Shown: positions 17,258 to 26,239, counted from the stretch's first letter. The stretch is DNA of 64,000 bases from Phycisphaera sp. (GCA_016125285.1 WGMA01000012.1:155923-219922), one strand, 5' to 3'. Notes: generated from the sequence alone by a model not told the origin. Numbers and translations: made by a program.

Positions 17258-19192
17258 ATGATCCGTATCGCCGGCATCGAGTTCGCCTACGCGGAGACGG
17301 GCACGCCGTTCGTGCTGCGTGTCGGGGCGTTGTCGATCGACGCCGGGTCGCACGTCGCGATCGTCGGGCCGAGCGGCTGCGGCAAGACGACGCTTCTGCA
17401 CCTGATCGCGGGCATCCTCCGCCCGCGCGCCGGGCGCATCACCGTCGGCGACACCGACGTGACCGCGCTGCCCGACGCGGACCGGCGCGACTTCCGCATC
17501 GCCAACGTCGGGTTCGTGTTCCAGGATTTCGAGCTGATCGAGTACCTCACGGTCGAGCAGAACATTTTGCTGCCGTGCCTGATCAATCCCGCCGCGCCGC
17601 TGGACGACGACACGCGTGCGCGCGCCGCGGAGCTGGCGACGTCTCTGGGCATCGGCGACAAGCTGCGCCGCAACGTCGGCCGGTTGTCGCAGGGCGAGCG
17701 GCAGCGTGTGGCGATCTGCCGCGCGATGCTGATGCGGCCGTCGCTGATCCTCGCCGACGAGCCGACCGGCAACCTCGATCCCGCGTCGAAGCGCCAGACG
17801 ATCGACCTGCTGCGCCAGACCGCTTCGGACGCCGGCGCGACGCTGATCGTCGTCACGCACGACCACAACGTGCTCGACGGCTTCGACCGCGTGATCGACA
17901 TGACGGACGGCACGCGTGACGCGGCGGTCAGCGAACAGGAGCCAGGAGACAGCGACGCGCCGGTTGCCGTCGCGGCCCCATCCGAAATCCGCAATCCGAA
18001 GTCCGCAATCTTGCCTCGTCTCGCGTCGCTCGCGCTGCGTGAGGCGCGCTACCAGTGGGTGCGCACGGCGATCCTCGTCGCGTGCGTGGCGGTCGTCGTG
18101 TTCCTGCCGCTGGCGGTGCGGGTGATCACGTCGCGTGCGCAGGCGGAGCTGCGTCGTCGCGCGGAGGCGACGCCGATCGTGTTGGGCGCGCCGGCGAGCC
18201 GGTTCGACCTGACGCTGCACGCGTTGTACTTCCGCACGCCGGTGCGCTCGGCGGTGACGTTCGGCGACGCGGCGCGCGTGCGCGACACCGGCTGGGCCGA
18301 GGCGTACCCGCTCAACGTGACGCACACCGCGCGCGGCTACCCGGTGGTCGGCACGACGCTGGAGTACCTCGACTTCCGCGGGCTGCGCGTGGCGCGCGGC
18401 CACGGGCTGACGCGCCTCGGCGACTGCGTGCTCGGCGCCGACGTCGCCGACGCGCTCGGCGTCGGACCCGACGATCACCTGATGAGCGACGCCGACAACG
18501 TGTTCGACATCGCCGGGGCGTACCCGCTGAACATGCGCGTCACGGGCGTGCTGCGACGGACGCACACGCCTGACGACGGCGCGGTGTTCGTCGACATCCA
18601 CACCGCGTGGGTGATCACGGGCATCGGGCACGGACACGTCGACGCGAAGACCGCCGATCCGATCGCGATCGCCAAGCCGGCGACCGACGCCGACGGCAAC
18701 ATCGTCATGCAGCCCGGCGTCGTCGAGTTTCAGCAGATCACCGACGAGAACATCGCGTCGTTCCACTTCCACGGCGACCCGGCGACGTTCCCGGTCACGG
18801 CGATCGTCTCCGTACCGCACGACGAAAAGTCGGCCACGCTGCTGTCGGCGCGGTTCAGCGACGGTGCGGTCGTGGCGCTGCGTCCGGCGGAGGTGATCGC
18901 GGAGATGGGGCAGATGGTGTTCAAGGTCCGTCGCGTGTTCGACGGCGTGGTTGCGCTGGTGGTCGGCGCGACGCTGCTGCTGGTGGCGCTGGTCGTGGCG
19001 CTGACGCTGCGGCTGCGACGCCGCGAGATGGACACGATGTTCAAGCTCGGCTGCGCCCGCGGCGCGACGGCGACGCTGCAGGCGCTGGGCCTCGGCGTGG
19101 TGCTCGTCGGCGGCGTGGCGATCGCCGCGGCGGGGCTGCTTATCGCGCTGCCCTTCGCAGGCGCGCTGATGCGGATGGTGCTGCTGTCATGA
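17258..19192 (+). CDS. ABC transporter, ATPase fused to FtsX/MacB-like permease
   Basis: 644 residues. The N-terminal ATPase has Walker A GPSGCGKTT (37-45), signature LSQGE (143-147), Walker B ILADE (164-168) and H-loop His201, as in LolD/MacB-type ATPases. A linker (about 225-252) is encoded by short-repeat arrays. The permease part has one membrane helix near 268-288, a large external domain, then two or three helices near the C-terminus (about 570-640). That is fewer helices than MacB, and the domain order is the same. The gene overlaps the binding-lipoprotein gene by four bases (ATGA). Substrate is unknown; the neighbour suggests metal. Confidence 0.85.
   Translation: MIRIAGIEFAYAETGTPFVLRVGALSIDAGSHVAIVGPSGCGKTTLLHLIAGILRPRAGRITVGDTDVTALPDADRRDFRIANVGFVFQDFELIEYLTVEQNILLPCLINPAAPLDDDTRARAAELATSLGIGDKLRRNVGRLSQGERQRVAICRAMLMRPSLILADEPTGNLDPASKRQTIDLLRQTASDAGATLIVVTHDHNVLDGFDRVIDMTDGTRDAAVSEQEPGDSDAPVAVAAPSEIRNPKSAILPRLASLALREARYQWVRTAILVACVAVVVFLPLAVRVITSRAQAELRRRAEATPIVLGAPASRFDLTLHALYFRTPVRSAVTFGDAARVRDTGWAEAYPLNVTHTARGYPVVGTTLEYLDFRGLRVARGHGLTRLGDCVLGADVADALGVGPDDHLMSDADNVFDIAGAYPLNMRVTGVLRRTHTPDDGAVFVDIHTAWVITGIGHGHVDAKTADPIAIAKPATDADGNIVMQPGVVEFQQITDENIASFHFHGDPATFPVTAIVSVPHDEKSATLLSARFSDGAVVALRPAEVIAEMGQMVFKVRRVFDGVVALVVGATLLLVALVVALTLRLRRREMDTMFKLGCARGATATLQALGLGVVLVGGVAIAAAGLLIALPFAGALMRMVLLS
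17935..18010. repeat. Heptamer arrays inside the ABC gene linker
   Basis: Two short arrays lie within the coding frame. 17935-17955 has units ACAGGAG, CCAGGAG and ACAGCGA. 17980-18010 has ATCCGAA, ATCCGCA, ATCCGAA and GTCCGCA plus a partial unit. They translate as SEQEPGDS and SEIRNPKSAI between the ATPase and permease domains. Confidence 0.8.
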
Positions 19193-20130
19193 CAGGACGC
19201 TCTTGGACAATCTGGTGCGCGGCGCTGCTGGGCGCGACGCTGGCCCTCGTCGGTTGCGGCGACGACACGCCGCCGGTGACTCACGCGACGTCCGGGCCGC
19301 GTGTCGGCGGTCGCAGCGTCTACGTCGACAGCTATCCGATGACGTACTTCGCGCAGCGGATCGGCGGTGATCACATCGACGTGACGTTCCCCGCGCCGCC
19401 CGACGTCGACCCGGCGTTCTGGGAGCCCGACGACAAAGCCGTCATCGCGTATCAGTCCGCTGATCTGATCCTGCTCAACGGCGCGGACTTCGCGAAGTGG
19501 ACGCACACGCACACGCTGCCGATGTCGAAGGCGGTGGAGACCGCCGGGTCGCTGTCCGACAGCTTCATCATCATCAAGAACGCCGTGACGCACTCGCACG
19601 GCGCGACCGGTTCGCACAGCCACGCGGGCACAGACTTCAACACGTGGGTTGACCCGGTGCAGGCGATCACGCAGGCGAACGCGGTCGCCGACGCGCTCAA
19701 GAAGCTCCAGCCCGATCACGTGGCGGACTTCGAGAAGAACCGCACGGCGCTCGTCACGGACCTGCAATCGCTGGACGACGCGCTGAAGTCGATCTCGGCG
19801 GGCGACAAGGCGAAGACGCCGCTGGTCGCGTCGCACCCGGTGTACAACTACATCGCGCGGCGGTACGGGTGGAACCTGCGCAGCATGCTGTGGGAGCCGG
19901 ACGCGATGCCGAGCGACGAGCAGTGGGCGGAGCTCGGCAAGCTGCTCAACGCGCACGCGGCGCTGAGCATGCTGTGGGAGGACGAACCGATCGCGCCGAT
20001 CCGTGAGCGTCTGGAGACGATGGGGCTGAAGGTGATCGTGTTCCGCCCGTGCGGCAACCGCCCGGCGAGCGGGGATTACATGACCGAGATGCGTGCGAAC
20101 ATCGAGCGGCTGCGCGCGGCGTTCGAGTGA
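19189..20130 (+). CDS. ZnuA-like metal-binding lipoprotein
   Basis: Predicted cluster A-I substrate-binding protein for zinc or manganese. It has a lipobox (LVGC, Cys23) and would sit on the outer face of the inner membrane or on the outer membrane. A His-rich loop (THSHGATGSHSHAG, about 130-145) is typical of ZnuA. Other family features are VDSYPMTYFAQRIGGDHIDV, DFNTWVDPVQAITQANAVADAL and ASHPVYNYIARRYGW. 313 residues. It overlaps the fused ABC gene by four bases. No ZnuB-type permease is present; the only permease nearby is MacB-like, which is unusual for this binding protein. Confidence 0.88.
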   Translation: MTGRSWTIWCAALLGATLALVGCGDDTPPVTHATSGPRVGGRSVYVDSYPMTYFAQRIGGDHIDVTFPAPPDVDPAFWEPDDKAVIAYQSADLILLNGADFAKWTHTHTLPMSKAVETAGSLSDSFIIIKNAVTHSHGATGSHSHAGTDFNTWVDPVQAITQANAVADALKKLQPDHVADFEKNRTALVTDLQSLDDALKSISAGDKAKTPLVASHPVYNYIARRYGWNLRSMLWEPDAMPSDEQWAELGKLLNAHAALSMLWEDEPIAPIRERLETMGLKVIVFRPCGNRPASGDYMTEMRANIERLRAAFE

Positions 20131-20151
20131 GGCGATTCGCACCGGGCGTGA

Positions 20152-20886
20152 TCAGTTGTCGCGCTGGCCGGGGTTGTAGCGATCGCGGAACCACTCGAGG
20201 TCGGAGCTGTTGGGCGCCGGCTCGTAGAACCAGTCGATGTCGACGGTGCGGGGGTCCTGGAACCAGTACGTTTCGAGGTGTCCGTCGGCGAAGCAGAGCG
20301 GATCGCCGCCGCGGCGCTGTCCGACGGTGTGCCACCCGCCGGGCCAGTCGATCCACTGATCGGCGGCGCCGTGGGGCTGGATGACCCACGAGTTGATGTT
20401 GTAGCCGCGCGGGTCGTCCTCATCGACGAACAGCAGCGTGCGTCCGGGCTGGGGGATGGTGTTGATGCCGCCGACGGGTTTGATGCCCCACGATTCGGGC
20501 CGCTCGCCGCCGAGGAAGTGATTGATGGAGTAGCTGCGGAGGTAGTCGCGCGGGTCGGCGGGGCACTGGTAGACGCCCTTGTCGAGCAGGTACGGCCAGA
20601 GCTTGCCGTTGCGCAGCGCGTCGACGGTGTTGCCGGCCTTCGCCCAGCTGTGGGCCTCGTAGTTGTTGGGCGAGACGAGGCCGAAGCTGTTCTCCGAGGC
20701 GTAGTTGAACCACGCATGGTGCAGCTCCTTCTGGTTGGAGGAGCACACGGCGATCTTCGCCACAGCGCGGGCGTCGCGCATGGACGGCAGCAGGATCGCG
20801 AGGATCAGCATGATGATGCTGACCACGACGAGCAGCTCGATGATGGTGAAGCCGTGTGGCACGCGGCTGCGGGTGCGCAGAGTCAT
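20152..20886 (-). CDS. Prepilin-like protein (N-methylation signal, H-X9-DG type)
   Basis: 244 residues. A type IV prepilin signal is present: basic leader, then G12|F13 cleavage in HGFTIIELLVV with Glu at mature position 5, followed by a hydrophobic helix. The C-terminal half contains FADGHLETYWF after an upstream His, fitting the H-X9-DG prepilin-like proteins common in planctomycetes. The end, DLEWFRDRYNPG, recurs in the prepilin at 22578. It is probably processed by a prepilin peptidase and placed at the envelope. It may be the last member of the minus-strand sigma/FecR module. Confidence 0.88.
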   Translation of the reverse strand: MTLRTRSRVPHGFTIIELLVVVSIIMLILAILLPSMRDARAVAKIAVCSSNQKELHHAWFNYASENSFGLVSPNNYEAHSWAKAGNTVDALRNGKLWPYLLDKGVYQCPADPRDYLRSYSINHFLGGERPESWGIKPVGGINTIPQPGRTLLFVDEDDPRGYNINSWVIQPHGAADQWIDWPGGWHTVGQRRGGDPLCFADGHLETYWFQDPRTVDIDWFYEPAPNSSDLEWFRDRYNPGQRDN

Positions 20887-21095
20887 CGCGAGTACCTCCG
20901 AAACTGACGGTGCCGAGTGTGGGGGATTGGGTTGGGCGCCGCGCTGCCGCGCGACGCATCGTGCTACTTATCGATAGCGGGGTGTGGGGGATCTTACGGA
21001 GGTTGCGAGATATTCAAGGCGCGTGGCGGGATTGCGTAAGATCCGCCGCGTGCGGGTATAGACAGTCGGGTAAGATGCACTCGAGGAGCAGGTCT

Positions 21096-21587
21096 ATGTC
21101 GAAACAACGATGGGTCGGGCGTGTGGGGTTGTTGGTGCTGATGGCGGCGTGGGTGTCGGCGGCGGGGCCGATCGGCTGCGGCGAGGCGTCGCCGGAGTTG
21201 AAGGTCGAGGGCGGCAAGGTCACCGACGATCAGCTCCGCGAGATCGCCACGCAGGAACACCTCAAGTGGCTCGACCTCAGCGGCACGAACGTGACGGACG
21301 ATCAGCTCGAGCTGATCGTCGTCATGAAGAACATCAAGTCTCTCGACCTGTCGAACACGGGCATCACGGACCGCGGCCTGGAGATCCTCGCACGCAAGAC
21401 CGATTGGGAGGGGCTCACGCTCGTGGGCACGCATATCACCGACGAGGGGCTGGCCAATCTCGAGCCGCTCAAGAACCTGAACATGCTGATGGTCGCGAAC
21501 ACCGGCGTGACGGGCAAGGGGATCGCGGAACTGATGCAGAACAACCCGCTGGTGATGACGGACGTGCAGCCCGAGATGTCGAAGTGA
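21096..21587 (+). CDS. Exported leucine-rich-repeat-like protein
   Basis: 163 residues. The ATG at 21096 is chosen for GAGGAG 7 bases upstream. The N-terminus is a signal sequence ending near AAGPIGC; Cys may be lipidated, though the lipobox is imperfect. The rest is four or five short repeats of the form VTDDQLxxI...LxxLDLSxT, as in the ITDxGL leucine-rich repeats of planctomycetes. It lies on the opposite strand between prepilin genes. It probably binds protein or glycan partners outside the cell; the partner is unknown. A longer repeat protein of this type is at 46807. Confidence 0.78.
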   Translation: MSKQRWVGRVGLLVLMAAWVSAAGPIGCGEASPELKVEGGKVTDDQLREIATQEHLKWLDLSGTNVTDDQLELIVVMKNIKSLDLSNTGITDRGLEILARKTDWEGLTLVGTHITDEGLANLEPLKNLNMLMVANTGVTGKGIAELMQNNPLVMTDVQPEMSK

Positions 21588-21620
21588 GTGGTGTGTGGAG
21601 GCGGCGGGACGGCCCCGTGA

Positions 21621-22523
21621 TCAGCGGAGGGTGCCGATGCCTTTGCCGACGTCGTCGGTGCCTCCGCGGACCTGGCTCTGATACTGGCCGACGAGTCCGG
21701 GCCGGACGGGCCCGGCGTCGAAGATCTGCTTGATCTCTTCGGGCTTCAGATCGCGGTCGTACATAAGAAACGACGACATCTTGCCGACCCAGCCGTGGAT
21801 CTTCGTCAGGGGGTCGCCGTCGCCGTCGTATTCCTGGGCCTCTGCGCCGATGTTGAACATCGCGGCGCCGCGCATGCTGCCGGGCGACGAGGTGTCGGTC
21901 TCGCTGGCCCACTGGACGCCGTCGAAGTAGATCTTCATCGTGCCTTCGTTGCGGTTCTTGGTGAAGGCCCAGTGGTGCCACTTCTCGATCATGTTGGTGT
22001 TGGAGCCCTTGGCCAGTCGGTCGGGACCCGGACAGCAGCCCCAGCCCGCGTCCCAGTACACGGTGCCGCCCCAGGGCATGTGGATGCCGAGGCGGCGATT
22101 CGCCGATCCGGTCAGCGCGGCGGCGGACTGGATGATGAAGGTGGTGCGCCCCCACGAGCCCTTGCCGTTGGCCCAGAACGCGATGGTGACCTCGTCGTCG
22201 AGCCACGCCGCGGGCCCGCCGTTGAAGAACTCCAGGAAGCTCTGGCCGTCGAAGTAGAGCACCTTGCCGAACTCGTCGTCGTCGACGACCTTCACACCGA
22301 CGTTGCGCGCCGTGATGGGCGGCTCGGCGAAGGAGAACGACGCGATGAGGTCTTCGCGTGGGATGTTCTTGAAGTCGGCGTCGCCGACGAGGAACTTGAC
22401 GCGCGCTTTCGCGGAGTTCAACGCGGGGATGAGGATACCGATGAGCACGGCGATGATCGCGACCACGACGAGCATCTCGATCAGCGTGAAGCCGTGGCGT
22501 CGGGTCCGATTCGTGCTTCGCAT
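21621..22523 (-). CDS. Prepilin-like protein with LamG-type lectin domain
   Basis: 300 residues. A prepilin signal ([15 protein letters not shown]11|F12) is fused to a concanavalin A/LamG-like domain at about 60-270. Hallmarks are GQSFLEFFNGGPAAWLDDEVTIAFWA, the TMKIYFDGVQ strand and GKMSSFLMYDRDLKPEEI. The design puts a carbohydrate-binding domain on a pilin-type membrane anchor. It is in the minus-strand run after the FecR gene and another prepilin. Ligand is unknown. Confidence 0.88.
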   Translation of the reverse strand: MRSTNRTRRHGFTLIEMLVVVAIIAVLIGILIPALNSAKARVKFLVGDADFKNIPREDLIASFSFAEPPITARNVGVKVVDDDEFGKVLYFDGQSFLEFFNGGPAAWLDDEVTIAFWANGKGSWGRTTFIIQSAAALTGSANRRLGIHMPWGGTVYWDAGWGCCPGPDRLAKGSNTNMIEKWHHWAFTKNRNEGTMKIYFDGVQWASETDTSSPGSMRGAAMFNIGAEAQEYDGDGDPLTKIHGWVGKMSSFLMYDRDLKPEEIKQIFDAGPVRPGLVGQYQSQVRGGTDDVGKGIGTLR

Positions 22524-22577
22524 GTCATCGCCTCGAACAGAGGTGGGGGTGGTCGGCGTTCCCCGAGCATTGTACCC

Positions 22578-23414
22578 TTACTGACCGTTGATCGGGTTGT
22601 TGCCGTTGATGTCGCCGGGGTTGTAGCGATCACGGAACCACTCGAGGTCGGGGCTGTTGGGCGCGGGCCAGAAGAAGCCGGTGATCTCCAGCATGGCCTT
22701 GGGGTCCTGGAACCAGTAGACCTCGACGTGGCCGTCGCCGAAACTCAGGGCGCTGCCTCCGACCTTCTTGCCGACGTTGTGATATCCGCCGACCCAGTCG
22801 ACCCACTCTTCCGTGGAGTAGCCGTGCGGACGGATCACCCAGGAGTTCATGTTCGCCTTGCGGGGGTCGTCCTCGTCGATGAACGCGATCGTCCGCGACG
22901 GACCCTTGAGCGCCGAGAGGCGATTGACCGGGTTGATCGGGCCGAAGTCGTTCGTGTGGCCGTTGAGGAATCCGTTGATCGAGTAGCTGCGGATATAGTC
23001 GCGGATGTCGCTGGGGCAGTGATACGGATTCAGGTCGTGGAGGTACTGATAGAACTCGTTCTCGCTGATGACGTTCACGTCGTTGGCGCCCTTGGTGTGT
23101 GTGCCCATCGTCAGGTTGTAGCGCAGGTTGTCCGGGGTCTCGGTCTCGCCGGGCTGGGAGTAGACCCAGTCGCCGGGCTGAGACGTGTAGGCGCCGACGA
23201 GTTCCTGCCGGTGGTCCGTGGCGTAGTTAAAATACGCGATCATGAGCTGGCGGTGGTTGGTCGAGCAGTAGGTCAGCTGGCCCAGCGATTTGGCGTGCTC
23301 GTAACTGTTCATCAGGATCGTGATGAGCACGATGAGAATGGCGGTAACAACCATCAACTCCACGAGGGTGAAGCCGCGCCGGATGCGGGTCGTGACGGGT
23401 GTGGCCTGTGACAT
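22578..23414 (-). CDS. Prepilin-like protein (H-X9-DG type)
   Basis: 278 residues. The signal RGFTLVELMVV gives cleavage at G14|F15 with Glu at mature position 5. The C-terminal part has LSFGDGHVEVYWF and a C-terminal DLEWFRDRYNPG almost identical to the protein at 20152. The two also share IDEDDP, SWVIRPHG/SWVIQPHG and SYSIN phrases, so they are paralogues. It lies 67 bases after the FecR-like gene and is likely part of its operon. An envelope structural or sensing role is inferred. Confidence 0.88.
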   Translation of the reverse strand: MSQATPVTTRIRRGFTLVELMVVTAILIVLITILMNSYEHAKSLGQLTYCSTNHRQLMIAYFNYATDHRQELVGAYTSQPGDWVYSQPGETETPDNLRYNLTMGTHTKGANDVNVISENEFYQYLHDLNPYHCPSDIRDYIRSYSINGFLNGHTNDFGPINPVNRLSALKGPSRTIAFIDEDDPRKANMNSWVIRPHGYSTEEWVDWVGGYHNVGKKVGGSALSFGDGHVEVYWFQDPKAMLEITGFFWPAPNSPDLEWFRDRYNPGDINGNNPINGQ

Positions 23415-23481
23415 GCTTTTGCTCCAGTCGCAAACGTGCGTGTGCGTCGACGCCGTGCCGGGCGTCGGGTTCGTGCCTCTG

Positions 23482-24894
23482 TTACGGCGTGGCCTGCTGG
23501 GCGTAGCCGAAGACCTCGACCTCGCCGATCGACAGGACCGTCGCGTCGGCTTCCGGCTGCGTGCTCTTGGGCTGGCCGGACAGGTCGGGGTCGGGTGTGC
23601 GGATGACCCGCACGAAGCGCCCGGCGACGATGCCGCCGAGGTCGTCCACGGGGACGACGGCGATCTTTTCGGGCGAGTTGAGTCGGTTCTCGGGGTTCAG
23701 CAGCTCCGAGCGGTAGACCACGGTCTTGCCGTCCTCGGCGAGCACCTCGACGGTGATGTCACGCAGGCGTTCGGCACAGCAACCGATGCGGTTGTGCAGC
23801 ACGACCGAGCGGACGGTGTGCGTCTTGCCGAGGTCGACCTGCCAGGTGGCCAGCTGGGCGCTGGACAGCTTCTGGATCGCGGTGTGCGAGATCGTGTTGG
23901 GGTTGCCGTCCACGGCGCTGTTCGCGGACATCCCTTCGCCGTTGTTGTACTGCGAGGACTGACCGGCCTGCTTGCCGAGCGCGACGTTGGTGATCGCGAT
24001 CGGCGTCACGCGGTCTTCGATCACCGACACGGCTTGGCCGGCCGTCAGGCGCAGCTTGCGTGGCTCGGTGTTGGCCGGGCTGGTGTTCACCTCGACGGTG
24101 CCTTCGAGCACGTAGACCTCGACGCGTCCCCACTCGTCGACGGCCATCGAGAACCGCGTGCCGAGGTCGACCACGGAGATGCCGCCGGGGGCGGTGACGG
24201 CCATGCCGTGCGCCTGCACGGGGACGTTGACGGTCAGGCGACCGCGCGTCAGCTCGCTGCGGTTGTTGCCGGTGACCCGCATTTCGGTCGGCCCCTGAAG
24301 CGTGACGGCGGCGCCGCTGGCGAGCACCATCTGCGCCGAGCCGGACTTCAGGCGGATCGGGCCGTCGGGCACCTGATCGCCGACGGCGGAGGCTTCGTGG
24401 ATGACCGAGTCCTCGGCCCAGGTTGCGGCCGACGCGTCGGTGAGCATCGCAACGCCGGGGGCGACGTTGTTGGCCGGATCATCGTTCGACCCGGAGCGCG
24501 GCACGATCATGGCGATGCTCAGGCCGACGCCGAGGATCACCACCGCGGCCATCGCGGCGCGACGCCACGGCGAGATGCGACCGACCACCTGCACGTCGTC
24601 GACCTCGTCGGCCTGGTCGTGGCGGGGCGCGGTAGGAGCGATGGGTTTGCCGGCCTGGTCGAGCTCGATCGCACGCGGGGGCTCGAGGGCGATCGGCCGA
24701 CTCGACACGTCGGTCTGATCCCATCGCAGCAACGCGTGGAGCATCATGTGGTCCTGATAACGCCGACGCGCCGCGGGGTCCTCGGTCAGACGGACTTCGA
24801 GTTCGGCGTGCTCGTCCGGCGTAATCGTCCCGTCGAGCAACCCGCGGAGCAGGTCGTCGAAGCGGTCTTCGGCTTGCAACATCTGGTCATTCAT
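23482..24894 (-). CDS. FecR-like protein with C-terminal F5/8 type C domain
   Basis: 470 residues. ATG 24894 overlaps the sigma stop by four bases (ATGA). The N-terminal 60 residues (LLRGLLDGTITPDEHAELE) resemble the cytoplasmic anti-sigma part of planctomycete FecR proteins. A membrane helix follows at 112-132. The FecR domain is at about 170-300 (AVTLQGPTEMRV, VVDLGTRFSMAV, VYVLEGTVEV). A discoidin-like galactose-binding domain is at about 315-465 (WQVDLGKTHTVRSVVLHNR). The layout suggests an anti-sigma factor that reads an external carbohydrate and releases the coupled sigma factor. This is inferred from domains only. Confidence 0.85.
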   Translation of the reverse strand: MNDQMLQAEDRFDDLLRGLLDGTITPDEHAELEVRLTEDPAARRRYQDHMMLHALLRWDQTDVSSRPIALEPPRAIELDQAGKPIAPTAPRHDQADEVDDVQVVGRISPWRRAAMAAVVILGVGLSIAMIVPRSGSNDDPANNVAPGVAMLTDASAATWAEDSVIHEASAVGDQVPDGPIRLKSGSAQMVLASGAAVTLQGPTEMRVTGNNRSELTRGRLTVNVPVQAHGMAVTAPGGISVVDLGTRFSMAVDEWGRVEVYVLEGTVEVNTSPANTEPRKLRLTAGQAVSVIEDRVTPIAITNVALGKQAGQSSQYNNGEGMSANSAVDGNPNTISHTAIQKLSSAQLATWQVDLGKTHTVRSVVLHNRIGCCAERLRDITVEVLAEDGKTVVYRSELLNPENRLNSPEKIAVVPVDDLGGIVAGRFVRVIRTPDPDLSGQPKSTQPEADATVLSIGEVEVFGYAQQATP

Positions 24895-25421
24895 GATTCG
24901 GCCCCGGAAAGGGTCATCTTGGTCTGAATGCACTCGAGCAGGGCCCGGCGGATACGGTGCAGGGCCTGCGACACGGCGTTGGCGGTCCGCCCGGCCTCGT
25001 CGGCCATGTCCTGAACGGACACCGCCGACATGTAACGCTGACGGATCAGCTCGCGGTCCTGATCACGCAGCTTCTCCATGCAGCTCGACAGAGCCTTGCG
25101 CTTGCGGTCGATCAGATCCGCCGCACCCTCCGCCTCGCCGGCGATCTGCGCGATCAGGTCGTCGTTGAACCGTAAACCATCACGCTTGCGACGCTTAAGG
25201 AACGCCAGCACCTGGAATCGCGCCACCGTGCGGGCCCACGCCCCGAAGTTCGTGCCCGGCTCGAACTCCTCGCGCTTCCGCCACAGCACCATGTTCGTTT
25301 CCTGCAGCACGTCATCGGCTTCCGTGAGATTCGGCAGCATCGACAGAATGAAAGCGTAAAGCTCACGCTGATGTTCCATCACGTGGCCGATGAAGCTTTC
25401 TGTCTGGTCGCGCTCTTCCAT
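24891..25421 (-). CDS. ECF sigma factor, module 1
   Basis: 176 residues. Region 2 is seen in AFILSMLPNLTEADDVLQETNMVLW and GTNFGAWARTVARFQVL. Region 4 is seen in LRDQDRELIRQRYM and the helix-turn-helix VQDMADEAGRTANAVSQALHRIRRALLECI. This pattern is the group often paired with FecR proteins in planctomycetes. It probably directs transcription of its own operon and of surface genes. It faces the second ECF gene at 25706 across 284 bases. The two proteins are clear but distant paralogues. Confidence 0.93.
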   Translation of the reverse strand: MEERDQTESFIGHVMEHQRELYAFILSMLPNLTEADDVLQETNMVLWRKREEFEPGTNFGAWARTVARFQVLAFLKRRKRDGLRFNDDLIAQIAGEAEGAADLIDRKRKALSSCMEKLRDQDRELIRQRYMSAVSVQDMADEAGRTANAVSQALHRIRRALLECIQTKMTLSGAES

Positions 25422-25705
25422 GCCTTGATCTGCGTCTAAACGTTTACGTGTCAGAAATTAACGGAGTTTTACCGCTCCGCCCCCGGAATCCGACTCCCCT
25501 CGTCCCTACCATAGATATCCGGCGGATTGAAATCTTACGTCGACATCGACACGTTCCGGCCAGAATTGAGGGGCCGGGGCACTGCAGCATCATTATCCTC
25601 AATTTGATTTGCCGAAGAAAGATTTTTTTCGTGCCGGCCCTGACATCGCCGGCCGCGACGCTGTGATATAGGTGGAGGCACGACACGTTGAACGGAACCG
25701 CAGTC
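25422..25705. promoter_or_regulatory. Divergent control region between two ECF sigma genes
   Basis: This region is richer in AT than its surroundings. AATTGAGG at 25564-25571 and CCTCAATT at 25597-25604 form an inverted repeat with a 25-base spacer. A run of T at 25623-25629 follows. For the rightward gene, CTGACA near 25639 and TGATAT near 25663 could be -35 and -10 boxes, but the match is weak. Both sigma operons must start here. Confidence 0.45.
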
Positions 25706-26239
25706 ATGACGGATCGCACGAACGAGGTCGAGTACGGCCGGCTGGTGACCGAGTGTCAGCGGCGGCTGTACGCGTACATCCTCGTCCAGGTGCGTGATCC
25801 GCATGTAGCCGACGACGTGCTCCAGCAGACCAACACGGTGCTGTGGGAGAAGATGGACCAGTTCACGCCGGGCACGAACTTCAACGCGTGGGCCTGCCGT
25901 ATCGCGCATTTTCAGGTGCTGGCGATCCGCAAGACGCAGGGTCGCGAGCGGCAGCGGTTCAGCGACACGCTGCTCGACAAGCTCGCGGCGACCGCCGAGC
26001 GGCGTGACCCGGTCTTCGAGGACCGCCGCCGCGCGTTGCTGGGCTGCCTGGGCAAGCTGTCGAAGGACGACCGCGAGCTGGTGTCCGAGCGTTACTTCGG
26101 CGACACGCGGATCGACGCGATCGCCGAGTCGACGCAGCGGTCGAGCGGCGCGATCCGCCAGGCGTTGTACCGCATCCGCGGGATCCTGCACGCCTGCATC
26201 GAGCAGACGCTCGGCGCCGAAACGGAGGCCGCACGATGA
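25706..26239 (+). CDS. ECF sigma factor, module 2
   Basis: 177 residues from ATG 25706; a TTG at 25688 is also in frame. Region 2: AYILVQVRDPHVADDVLQQTNTVLWEKM and GTNFNAWACRIAHFQVL. Region 4: LGKLSKDDRELVSERYF and IDAIAESTQRSSGAIRQALYRIRGIL. It resembles the divergent sigma factor at 24891. The stop overlaps the FecR-LamG start by four bases, which is the usual arrangement for a sigma factor and its membrane anti-sigma. Its regulon probably includes the downstream prepilin genes. Confidence 0.93.
   Translation: MTDRTNEVEYGRLVTECQRRLYAYILVQVRDPHVADDVLQQTNTVLWEKMDQFTPGTNFNAWACRIAHFQVLAIRKTQGRERQRFSDTLLDKLAATAERRDPVFEDRRRALLGCLGKLSKDDRELVSERYFGDTRIDAIAESTQRSSGAIRQALYRIRGILHACIEQTLGAETEAAR

Noticed and set aside
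17258..19192. Frameshifted or artificially joined ABC genes
   Set aside because: The frame is continuous through the repeat linker with no stop or shift, so a real fusion is the simplest reading.
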